The translations under genes and the position numbers were made by a program. A stretch of DNA of 64,000 nt from contig OX465579.1 of assembly GCA_950022655.1 (NCBI GenBank), positions 177,267,263 through 177,331,262 on the forward strand, in the 5' to 3' direction. A model generated the notes under the pieces. The model was not told where the DNA came from and ran no database searches. It was given only the letters and a program-made list of their open reading frames with translations. This stretch comes from Alentia gelatinosa. Its lineage: Eukaryota > Annelida > Polychaeta > Phyllodocida > Polynoidae. Below are positions 48,601 to 56,165 of this stretch, one piece after another. Each line of letters begins with the position of its first letter. Positions within the stretch are counted from its first letter, which is position 1.

Positions 48601-51600
48601 AAAAGGTCGGGTGAGTGGCAATTCAATTACGAAGGTGGGTTGAATCTATTAGAGAAATAATTATTCAGTGATTGGCCGTTGTAATTGGTTTGTGGGGAAC
48701 TCAATTGACGAAGTTTTTTTTTTTCTATGTTTTTGTCATAGTGTGAAATGTACTTCTGTATATCATTTTTTGTATATTGTAAAAGTGTGATAAAAGCAAA
48801 CAAGATGAAATACAACAAAGAATATGTCACTTTTCCATAACATAGAATTTACTAGATTCGTCAACCCGTATATCCTACATACCAGGATTTCTGTGCTTCA
48901 GATTTTACCATATTATGTGAAATTCATCGTTATAACTTATAAAAGAATAGTAAAGCACATTCAAGGAAGACATCGACCTTTATCTCAAGCCACACTATCT
49001 CTCAGAATGACAAGTGGTACCTGGCACCAGTGACATTTTCCTTATACTACTTTCTACATTACCGTAAGTAGTAGGGAAATGGGGGTTAGGTGCAGGTAAC
49101 TATTACAGATCAGAGCCATTTTGTTCGTCGTGTTGTATTATGCAACAACTTCTGGTGAATAAAGCCGGAGACACACCAAGCGAGTCAAGGTGGCGATCTC
49201 TGGAATCGCCAATACAAAATAGCAGTTAGTTCATGTCCCTTGTTTCTCTGTTCCAGTGCTGGGGTGCCCGACATTAACGCCACCTAAGAACGCCTGGGTG
49301 AAACACCTCGGTGATGACGTCATCGTCTACTGCAACGCCACCAAGCGGGAGTGGCGGTTACACTGCGCGGGCACGAGTTGGATCGGCGAAGTGGGCGACT
49401 GTCATGGCGGTGAGTGGCGCCACCTGGTGTTTTACCGCAGTACTAAGGGAGGAGGTGTCGAGGTAGATTGGCCGCCAACCAAATCTGTGCTGAGCTACGA
49501 CCTACGAATTCTCACTCTCAGACCAAGTTTTTTTTAATACTGGGTTCTGAGAGCAGAAATACTTATCAGGAAATATTCACAGTTTACAAAATTGCAATTA
49601 AAGTGTATTATCATGGTTTTTTATTCAAATACACACTAAAAGGAAATAAAATAAGAATAAGTAAAAAATGGCTTCAAGAGTTAGAAATATCTCACTCTCC
49701 AAGCATAGCATTAATTACAAACATATTATCGTAAAACTGGATGAGGTTTAATCTTGGCCACCGTATTCCACGACTGGAGTTTGGCATAGTGACTTCATGA
49801 GGCGAAGCCGAGTGAAGTCCGGAGCCAAAACTTCAGGAGTGGAATGCGGTGGCCAAGATTAAAACGAATCAGGTTTTGATTTTATCCTACCCTATCTCCT
49901 CGATTTTGGAATATTACGTGATAGCAATTCTGTATGCCACTAATGGCATATAAAACTCTGTATGCCAGTCAGCGTGGCATACGGAAACCCAATGTTAAGC
50001 CTATGGGATTTTATATTAGGGGTAGGATAATACAACAAGTCTGACTCCTCATGACGTTGATTCAAACAGGAGACGTTTTGAGTTTCATTTTTGTTTGCGA
50101 TTTGTCTGGTTGAATTGAGGTGCAAGGTTCATACATCTTTTGGCTCATTGCTGCTCTACTAAGATTAATCCTTTATCCGGTGTTTACATTAGACGATTAT
50201 AGGTGGCGATTCTTCATTTTAGCGGAGCCTGTCGACTTTCAGCAGTAAAAGGCTAGAAGTAGTCTAATGTAAACGCCAAGTGCGTGGCGACTGCAGATCG
50301 TCTGGTTACATCTGGTTACGCAATACGGCACCACCTCACGACTATTAGACACGCTCTGACCTCGGCGACTATTTTAAGCCGGCTTGAATTAGTCGTCTGC
50401 AGGGGCGGCGATTCTGTGAAAACACATAGTCGTCAGTGTGAACGCTCGGGTAAATTCTGACGTAGACGACTTTTGCGGTGGACATTGCCACCACCTGGCG
50501 ACTATTGGCTGACGATCTACAGTCGCCACGTATTTAGTCGTCCAATGTAAATGCCGGGTTAGTTTGTATGTACAAGTTACCCCGCTTCTCCTCGTAAATA
50601 ACGTGGTTTTATCTCTACAGAGCCCTGGATCACCATGCCTGTCGACGGAGAGTCGCCAGCATTCGGTACGTTTAATTAATTTCATCTTAATATTAAGAAA
50701 GAAACTGATGAGTGTTTGGTCTGTGTCCTCATTCACCATCGAGTTTGGAGCATGCAGTAATATGAACGAGGCGATGGCCGAGTGAACATCTCGAAGGGCT
50801 CGAAACAAGATGGCGACTGGAGACTCGGACCAAACACGAATATGTTTCTGATTATATCTTAGCCTGGAACTATTTATCTCTTTATCACCCGTTGAGTATA
50901 AGTAACCGTAATCGCAAGCCTGTTGAGTACGAGTTCCTAATGTTAAGCCTATGGACGTTTATACCAGATAACATACGATACCATTTATTGCATTAAGGAA
51001 TATTGCCATACATATGTAGATATGTATCAACATACAGTATTGTAAATATCAAATCATTTATAAAAACGTAGAAATCAACAGTGTGTTAAGAAACACTTTA
51101 ATAAACAGTGACTACAGATATTCATCATCGTCGGGAGATTAAATAGTTTATTGCAACCTAGAATCAACCGAACTTATAAAAACATAAAAGCAAAATTCTG
51201 CTCCCTAACTGCTAACCATCAACAAAACAATAACAACCAAAAGTAAGGAGTGAAAATACCCAAGGTGAAAAATCACCAGCCTTGGAAATTAATCATCAAC
51301 TGTATATCTTAATAATAGCAGTTAGACTAAATCAGCGATAAGTCACCAGATCTAACCCATGTATGATGACTGGTCAGAAGGGAGACAGGCCCCAGTGCCA
51401 AGGATGGAACCAATATAAAATAAAAGTTTAGGTTTTGGTTTGTGATAGATCACCTATACGAATAGAATAAAAGAATTAAAAACAAAAAAAATTAAAAAAC
51501 CCACAACAACTCAGTAATCGCTTATCGGAGATGCTCGGGGTCAGATCGAGGTCACCTGTTAGTTTCTGACCTGTCCGGCAGGTGGCCCGGCGCCCGTGCG

Positions 51601-53476
51601 GTGCTCATGGCGACACGGTAACCATGGTAACGGTATTGTTTGTCCTACAGGTATGCTGGTGATTATCGGGATGGGGGTGGCTATCGGCGTGGTCATCGGG
51701 GGTCTGCTGCTCGCGGTGACGCTCATCTACTTAAAGAGGTACGTTTCTGTTCTCTACACATTCAGCATTATCTTATCTATTTTTTCTTTTTATTTGAGAA
51801 AATATCTTTATTGACCACACACATTTGATATTCAATGCAAGAACACATTGATCTTCCACATTAAAGTGGTCTGATATATATTTACAAAACACATAGAAAT
51901 ACAACTGGTCATTCTACATGTCATACAAGACCAACAAGACACCACAGTCTTTTGCACATATCCGGTGATTTAAAGCATTACATTATCTATCAATTTATTA
52001 ATAGATAAATAGGAAATACACATGAATTAGAAAGTATTCATTATGTATTATTTATGTATTCATGTGCTCACAAACCTTCATGTACACACATACACATAGA
52101 ATCACACATATATACATTCACATATATATTGCAGTCATACATTTTATACACATACTCATGATATACATACAAGAAACGACATGAAATGTCATACATTTTC
52201 GGGGAATGATATCACGGAAGAAAGCTGAGTGATATCTGTAGCAGAAGCAATGAACGCCATATAAATAATACAAACACCCCTCTCATCTCACGCTCTTTAA
52301 GTCGTATTCTGTACAAGGTTCTCACTACGCTCTCTGGGACAAGAATTCTTAACAAACTAGGCTTAGAGCCTTGAGAATCCACTGGCACATATTATTCCCG
52401 CTAGGTGGCATCATTGAGATTATACGAATCTTTGGGATGCATTGATGTACGTGTTTAACAGGGAGGCAGGCCAGTGGATTCTCAATTCTTCTCCGTAGAG
52501 CGTAGTGAGAGTACAGAATACCACTTAGAGAGTGTGAGCTCATACGAGGGATTGGGTTTGATAATCCGATCTATCTTGAGGAGGGACAGTTGTAGCCGAC
52601 GATAGGCGAGCTGTGAAAACAAGAGATTTCCAACTGTCCCAGTGGACTTTGTATGCGATGCACTTATTGAACTAACCGTAATAGAAATCAGAATGATAGA
52701 TTTTGTCATATGCAATGTATGCACCATTTTGTTGGTAGAGAGTATGATATGGGTAATACAAATACACATAGACATATTAAACTAACACCTATATTTTACT
52801 TGCAGGCGATTTTGGAATATTTCGTGATAAAAATCCTGTATGCCACTAGTGGCATATAATTCTCCGTATGCCAGTCAGCGTGGCATACGGAAACTCAGTG
52901 TTAAGCCAATGGGATTTTATATTAGGGGTAGGATAAAATACATATACACACCTGTAGGCATGTAAAATCAAGACCTGTTTTTCACTTCAGTATTTGTTCT
53001 CTAAATAGACACACCTATATTTTACTTACAGGAGAACCCAAGCTCCGGAGATTCGCTCCAACCCTCTATTGGGGGACCGTGGAATGTACGCGGAACGAGT
53101 CCCGCGTTACGACCAGCACGCGGAAACCGACCAAAACCAGAAAAACACGTTAACCGTGTCGATAAAACGCGAGCAGGAGCACGACTACACGTGCACGCTG
53201 CCCTACCGACACGCGGGGCGAGACCCCCGCTCCCCGCGCCTCACCGCCGTGCCCGCCGACGACTCCGGGGTCGAGTCCTCCGCCGAGTTCACGCCGCTCC
53301 CGGAGTTCACGCACGTGTCGCACGTGCGGGAGCAGGCGCCGCACGTGTACGAGAGCCCCACGTTCCCGCTGCAGCCCGTGCCCATACGCGGGGGCCGCAC
53401 GCAGAGCGCGGATGGGATCAGTAGGAAGATTACCACGGGCGGGCATGATGAGGGGTCGAGTAACAGGACCAACTGA
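38981..53476 (+). CDS. SUEL lectin-CUB-CCP transmembrane protein, 5'-partial, six recognised exons
   Basis: Exons 38981-39259, 46690-47091, 49257-49409, 50621-50665, 51651-51738 and 53032-53476 have AG/GT borders and join in one frame with no internal stop, giving 470 residues and a TGA at 53474-53476. Approximate order by residue: SUEL/Gal_Lectin 1-93, CUB-like 94-227, sushi/CCP 228-278, stalk 279-293, transmembrane helix 294-321, cytoplasmic tail 322-470. The first four introns after the start of this fragment, and the one before it, are phase 1, the usual arrangement for shuffled extracellular modules; the last intron is phase 2. The domain order predicts a cell-surface carbohydrate- or protein-binding receptor, ligand unknown. 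No signal peptide or start codon was found, so the N-terminus is missing and may include more domains upstream. I do not recognise a named orthologue. The introns are full of MITEs and minisatellites. Confidence 0.85.
39219..39850. repeat. Tandem copies of the SUEL exon 3' end with decoy donors
   Basis: The last 41 exon bases, donor and about 75 bases of intron are repeated at 39381, 39527 and 39697, with a truncated copy at 39826. Intact decoy donors GTGGGT are at 39422, 39568 and 39738. The units differ mainly in the length of an AT-rich segment (units 162, 146, 170 and 129 bp). Confidence 0.95.
39940..40197. mobile_element. MITE family H, copy 3
   Basis: AGGCTCGTTTCCATTGGCCG and CGGTCGATGAAAACGGGGCT ends with the core shared with 21286-21583 (AGTTACCCAGAAAGTCTGTC). 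Confidence 0.75.
40257..40551. mobile_element. Double-module hairpin element, family C, copy 3
   Basis: TTTATCTCACCCCTG to CAGGGGTGAGATAAA module, then hairpin with loop TTCACGTTGCTGTCGCCTTG (40464). Confidence 0.78.
40552..41319. other. Intron sequence, nothing recognised
   Basis: Lies in the large intron between the SUEL and CUB exons; AT-rich, no exon-like ORF. Confidence 0.4.
41320..42270. repeat. Polypyrimidine array (CTCCTCCCT units)
   Basis: TCTC-rich start, then CTCTCCTCCTCC-type units, with a dispersed landmark CTC(A/T)(G)GGGATCTCTTTT at 41686, 42008, 42157 and 42254. Long S/P/L ORFs are artefacts. It sits inside the lectin gene intron on the sense strand as pyrimidine. Confidence 0.9.
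42271..43069. other. Intron sequence, nothing recognised
   Basis: Contains a CTCF-like CCGCTAGGTGGCAG at 42558-42571. Confidence 0.4.
43070..43247. mobile_element. Family G (pogo/Tc1-like) MITE, 178 bp
   Basis: CAGTAGAACCCTGCGTAAGC and GGCTGTGTTCTACTG ends, flanked by TA on each side. Same length as the copy at 47254. Confidence 0.8.
43755..43853. repeat. Hairpin, TACCTTACTGGTACATA arms
   Basis: Left TACCTTACTGGTACATA and TTCACATACC pair with GGTATGTGAG and TATGTACCAGTAAGGTA across a ~45-bp centre. Confidence 0.75.
43970..44247. mobile_element. MITE family R, copy 4
   Basis: AGGCCCGGCGTCCACCTAGT and a shortened right end GTAGTAGATCCGGGCCT; TA flanks. Confidence 0.83.
44521..44809. mobile_element. 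Double-module hairpin element, family D, copy 2 (reverse)
   Basis: Reverse complement of 38260-38545, including ATATCAAGAG and both hairpin arms; the centre is altered by short AAATAAGTGGCA duplications. Confidence 0.83.
44810..45301. other. Intron sequence, nothing recognised
   Basis: AT-rich intron DNA without repeats I could classify. Confidence 0.4.
45302..45588. mobile_element. Double-module hairpin element, family C, copy 4
   Basis: AAACCAACAAGTTTTGGTCA start, loop AAGGCGAAGCTGAGTGA (45369), GATGTTAGGCCTATGGGG and terminal GGGTGAGATGAA. Confidence 0.72.
45775..46689. repeat. Exon-edge array upstream of the CUB exon: twelve decoy 3' splice sites
   Basis: Units of ~64 bp each hold a pyrimidine tract ending TTCCTCCAG or CTCCTCCAG and then TG. 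AG positions are 45919, 45984, 46048, 46112, 46177, 46241, 46305, 46370, 46435, 46499, 46564 and 46624; the true acceptor is 46689. Two unit types alternate (after the AG: TGGATCTCAGCTTACTATGA and TGTTTATCAATATAACATG), so the higher-order period is ~129 bp. Confidence 0.93.
46690..47091 (+). CDS. Exon: CUB-like domain
   Basis: This 402-nt phase-1/phase-1 exon (134 codons) encodes a CUB-like module. Visible features are a GYLSS start strand, six cysteines, the core CPWVIQALPGQKVNITL (CUB domains typically show C-x-W-x-I then G-x-x-V-x-L), and a final beta-strand pair around TVSVTLYTA and FYFALKYEG. NIT is an N-glycosylation sequon. The acceptor ends at 46689 (TTTCTCTCCTCCAG) and the donor GTGGGT starts at 47092. 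The first codon is split G|TG with the lectin exon, giving Val. The family assignment rests on pattern only; a divergent CUB or another jelly-roll adhesion module is possible. Confidence 0.78.
47160..47223. mobile_element. Perfect 22-bp-arm hairpin with conserved loop
   Basis: 47160-47181 and 47202-47223 are exact reverse complements (GTAAGGCTTGGAAAAATTAC start). The 20-nt loop contains AAGGCGTCAGCCACGG, a variant of the loop of families C, D and E. Confidence 0.8.
47254..47431. mobile_element. Family G (pogo/Tc1-like) MITE, 178 bp
   Basis: CAGTAGAACCCCGCCTAACG and CGCGGGGTTCTACTG ends, TA target duplication on both sides. Confidence 0.88.
47891..48012. repeat. Imperfect hairpin
   Basis: ACTGAGCCTGTATGG pairs with the region ending CCGTACGGGCTCAGT; inner TATTTGATG-like and ATACGGCCC/GGGCCGTAT pairs. 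Confidence 0.65.
48054..48331. mobile_element. MITE family F, copy 1
   Basis: CCCTCTCATAAGACCTCACA and GATCTTATTAGAGGG ends, inner GAAGAATTCTTAAC / GTTTAGAATTCTTC and GAATCCACTGG / CCAGTGGATTC pairs. The centre has CCGCTAGGTGGCATCA. Confidence 0.83.
48332..49256. other. Intron with a two-copy repeat and a copy of the CUB exon edge
   Basis: 48475-48620 and 48720-48840 share TATATTGTAAAAGTGTGATAAAAG-type sequence. At 48625-48645, AATTACGAAGGTGGGTT differs at one position from the CUB exon end plus donor (47085-47101). Confidence 0.5.
49257..49409 (+). CDS. Exon: sushi/CCP-like domain
   Basis: This 153-nt phase-1/phase-1 exon (51 codons) shows a short complement-control-protein pattern: LGCP, then VIVYCNAT, LHC, and SWIGEVGDC, i.e. 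four cysteines with the W between Cys3 and Cys4. NAT is an N-glycosylation sequon. The acceptor is TCTCTGTTCCAG ending at 49256; the donor GTGAGT begins at 49410. It is slightly shorter than a typical 55-65 residue sushi domain. A CTCF-like motif overlaps the donor side of the following intron at 49416-49429. Confidence 0.78.
49728..50030. mobile_element. Double-module hairpin element, family E, copy 2
   Basis: Near-identical to 34421-34724 in the same orientation, loop at 49799. Inserted in the intron after the CCP exon. Confidence 0.85.
50176..50558. mobile_element. Inverted-repeat element, 383 bp
   Basis: CCGGTGTTTACATTAGACGA and TCGTCCAATGTAAATGCCGG ends; GTCTAATGTAAACGCC also occurs internally (50264). 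Confidence 0.72.
50621..50665 (+). CDS. Exon: 15-codon juxtamembrane stalk
   Basis: A 45-nt phase-1/phase-1 exon encodes EPWITMPVDGESPAF, an acidic/proline-bearing spacer that places the CCP domain just before the membrane helix. The acceptor ATCTCTACAG ends at 50620 and the donor GTACGT starts at 50666. The exon lies between a 383-bp inverted-repeat element (50176-50558) and a family-C hairpin element (from 50694). Because it is symmetrical, skipping it would keep the frame. Confidence 0.7.
50694..50967. mobile_element. Family C element, copy 5, 3' end missing
   Basis: Hairpin with loop GAGGCGATGGCCGAGTGA (50768), then AATGTTAAGCCTATGG; the final GGGGTGAGATAAA is lost. Confidence 0.65.
50968..51617. 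other. Intron sequence, nothing recognised
   Basis: AT-rich until 51530, then GC-rich approach to the transmembrane exon. Confidence 0.4.
51618..51631 (+). promoter_or_regulatory. X-box-like (RFX) motif beside an exon
   Basis: GTAACCATGGTAAC fits the RFX consensus GTNRCC-N(0-3)-RGYAAC; it lies in the polypyrimidine/branch region of the transmembrane exon, so it may be chance. Confidence 0.25.
51651..51738 (+). CDS. Exon: transmembrane helix
   Basis: The 88-nt exon encodes a single hydrophobic helix, roughly MLVIIGMGVAIGVVIGG through LLLAVTLIYLKR, followed by the positive stop-transfer residues K-R. Three glycines spaced four apart (a double GxxxG, glycine-zipper pattern) suggest helix packing or dimerisation. 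Entry is phase 1 and exit phase 2, so this exon is not symmetrical. The acceptor TGTCCTACAG ends at 51650; the donor GTACGT starts at 51739. An X-box-like sequence lies 20 bp upstream of the exon. Confidence 0.8.
51739..52275. other. Intron sequence, nothing recognised
   Basis: AT-rich; a degraded conserved loop (AAGAAAGCTGAGTGATA) near 52217. Confidence 0.4.
52276..52551. mobile_element. MITE family F, copy 2
   Basis: Same end and inner repeats as 48054-48331; the right arm lacks the TAAGCCTAG-type block. Confidence 0.8.
52806..52937. mobile_element. Family E module, partial
   Basis: CGATTTTGGAATATTTCGTG through AGGGGTAGGATAAA; hairpin module absent. Bracketed by near-copies of the downstream acceptor (52786-52806 and 53012-53031). 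Confidence 0.7.
53032..53476 (+). CDS. Last coding exon: cytoplasmic tail and stop
   Basis: This phase-2 exon starts with RRTQAPEIRSNPLLGD and runs 147 further codons to TGA at 53474. The tail is polar, rich in R, H, P and E, with no second membrane segment. Tyrosines occur as MYAERV, RYDQH, DYTCTLPYRH and VYESP; the last fits a YxxP SH2-type site, and no clear ITIM or ITAM is visible. High GC in third positions supports coding. The acceptor is TTTTACTTACAG ending at 53031, and a near-copy of that acceptor lies at 52786-52806. The DNA around the stop codon resembles the unit of the minisatellite that follows. Confidence 0.82.
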
Positions 53477-55210
53477 CTGTGAAGGTTGGATGTAGTCAGG
53501 AGTGACAGGACGATCTGACTCTAAGGAGTTAATGTAGTCATAAGTGACAGGAAACTCTGACTCTTGTGAGTGACAGGAGGCACTGACTGTGAGCCTTTAA
53601 TATGGTCATAAGTGACAGGAGGCTGCCCATGTATAAGGATGAACTGACTTTGAGTCGTTATTCTAGTTATAAGTGACAGGCGGCTACTCCGGTAACAGGA
53701 TGAATTGACTTTGAGTCGTTATTCTAGTTATAAGTGACAGGCGGCTACTCCGGTAACAGGATGAATTGACTTTGAGTCGTTATTCTAGTTATAAGTGACA
53801 GGCGGCTACTCCGGTAACAGGATAAACTGAGTTTGAGTCGTTATTCTAGTTATAAGTGACAAGCGGCTACTCCGGTAACAGGATGAACTGACTTTGAGTC
53901 GTTATTCTAGTTATAAGTGACAGGCGGCTATTCCGGTAACAGGATTAACTGACTTTGAGTCGTTATTCTAGTTATAAGTGACAGGCGGCTATTCCGGTAA
54001 CAGGATTAACTGACTTTGAGTCGTTATTCTAGTTATAAGTGAAAGGCGGCTGCTCCGATAACAGGATGAACTGACTTTGAGTCGTTATTCTAGTTATAAG
54101 TGAAAGGCGGCTGCTCCGGAAACAGGATGAACTGACTTTGAGTCGTTATTCTAGTTATGAGTGACAGGCGGATACTCCGGTAACTGGATTAACTGACTTT
54201 GAGTCGTTATTCTAGTTATAAGTGACTGGCGGATACTCCGGAAACAGGATTAACTGACTTTGAGTCGTTATTCTAGTTATAAGTGAAAGGCGGCTGCTCC
54301 GATAACAGGATGAACTGACTTTGAGTCGTTATTCTAGTTATAAGTGAAAGGCGGCTGCTCCGGAAACAGGATGAACTGACTTTGAGTCGTTATTCTAGTT
54401 ATGAGTGACAGGCGGATACTCCGGTAACAGGATTAACTGACTTTGAGTCGTTATTCTAGTTATAAGTGACTGGCGGATACTCCGGAAACAGGATAAACTG
54501 ACTTTGAGTCGTTATTCTAGTCATAAGTGACAGGCGGCTGCTCCGGTAACAGGACGAAATGACTCTGACGATTTAATGTAGTCATGGGTGACAGGATAAA
54601 CTGACTGTGGGTCGTCAATCTAGTCACGAGTAACAGTAACGGCTGCCCGAGTAACTGGAGGAACTGATTGTGAGCTTTTAAACTAGTGTTGAGTGACAGG
54701 AGGCTGCCTGAATGACACATGGACTGACTCTGAGGATGTAATGTAGTCAAGAGTAACAGATTTATCTGACTCTGAGTCGTTAATCTAGTCACGAGTACCA
54801 AGAGGCTGCCTGAGTGACACAACAATGAGGATGTAATGCTGTCACGAGTAACAAGAGGATGCCTGAGTAACTGGAGGAACTAGCTGTGAGCCGTTAAACT
54901 AGTCACGAGTGACAGGAGGCTGCGGGGATAACAGGACAAACTGACTGAGTCGTTAAACTAGTCACAAGTGACTGGAGGCTGCCCGAGTAACAGGAGAAAC
55001 TGACTCTGAGAATCTAATATAGTTACGAGTGAGAGGACAAACTGACTCTATATACATACTGAGGATATAATGTTATCCTGAGTGTCAGGAGGCTACCTGA
55101 GTAACAGGACGAAGTGACTCTGAGATTTCATGTAGTCACAAGTGACCGTAGGCTGCCCATGTATCAGGAGGAAATCACTGTGAGTCGTTTATCTAGTCAG
55201 GAGTCAGAAA
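53455..55210. repeat. 61-bp minisatellite beginning at the stop codon
   Basis: Core units (53640-54560, period 61: GACTTTGAGTCGTTATTCTA, GTTATAAGTGACAGGCGGCT, ACTCCGGTAACAGGATGAAC, T) repeat about 15 times, flanked by diverged units out to 55210. The last coding bases AGTAACAGGACCAACTGACT match the unit segment GGTAACAGGATGAACTGACT, so the stop-codon region is part of the array. It probably forms the start of the 3' UTR. Confidence 0.88.
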
Positions 55211-55729
55211 ATTGGTATGCCATTCATTTCGGTTTGTTACATAATGTCACCCAGCTTTGTCTCGTGAGATCACTCTGCAACCAAACCTCACGGCATATTT
55301 TCAGTATCTATAATTCTCGATGCAGTTCCTACTTTATATGTCGATAACAACTGGAGTTAGAGTGAGTAAATCAGTGCCTGAATGAATCACACGCCATGAA
55401 TCACAACTACCTGCTCAGAGCTGCTCAATAACACCACAAGAAACTCTCTATGCCTCAATCACGACTCAGTCTCCACCTCCTCACTCTGGTACACTCCATC
55501 CACGCTAGGGGGCGTCAGCAGCAGGATGGAGTAGTAACTATGATCACAACACACCCTCCGACGCCCCGCCTGGTGGTAAATGTGGGAAGTATGTCAATGT
55601 TGCTCTACATTCAGTCAGATTGGTAAATACGGACCGTTTGGTAAACAATGAGATTTGTCTACAGTAGGTTTATGTGGTGCAAGGAAAATAAAGTATACTG
55701 GTTGACTTTGTATTTCAGAGAAGGAAATG

Positions 55730-56165
55730 TATGCTCTGAACTGCTCAGAGCTGCTCAGAGCTGTTCAGAGCTACTCAGAGCTGCCCGGAGCTGTTCAGAA
55801 CTGTTCAGAGCTGTTCAGAGCTGCTCAGAGCTGTTCAGAGCTGCTTGGAGCTTTACAGAGCTGTTCAGAGCTGTTCAGAGTTGTTAAGAGTTACTCAGAG
55901 CTACTCAGAGCTGTCCGGAGCTACTCAAAGCGGTTCAGAGCTGTTCGGATCAGTTCAGAGCTGTTCAGAGCGGCTCAGAGCTGTTCAGAGCAGTTCAGAG
56001 CCGTTCAGAACGGCTCAAAGCTGCTCCGAACTGTTAAGAGCTGCTCAGAGTTGTTCAGAGCTGTTCGGAGCTGTTAGAAGCTACTCAGAGCTGTTCAAAG
56101 CTGTTCAAAGTTGCTCAAAGTTGCTCAGAGATGCTCAAAGCATTTCAGAGCAGCTCTGAGCTATT
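55730..56165. repeat. 10-bp tandem repeat AGCTGTTCAG
   Basis: About 43 units of AGCTGTTCAG / AGCTGCTCAG in register. ORFs of CSELLRAVQS type in all three frames are artefacts. Confidence 0.93.

Noticed and set aside
53150..53446. Antisense ORFs opposite the cytoplasmic-tail exon
   Set aside because: Shadows of GC-rich coding DNA; the sense exon is supported by splice sites and frame continuity.
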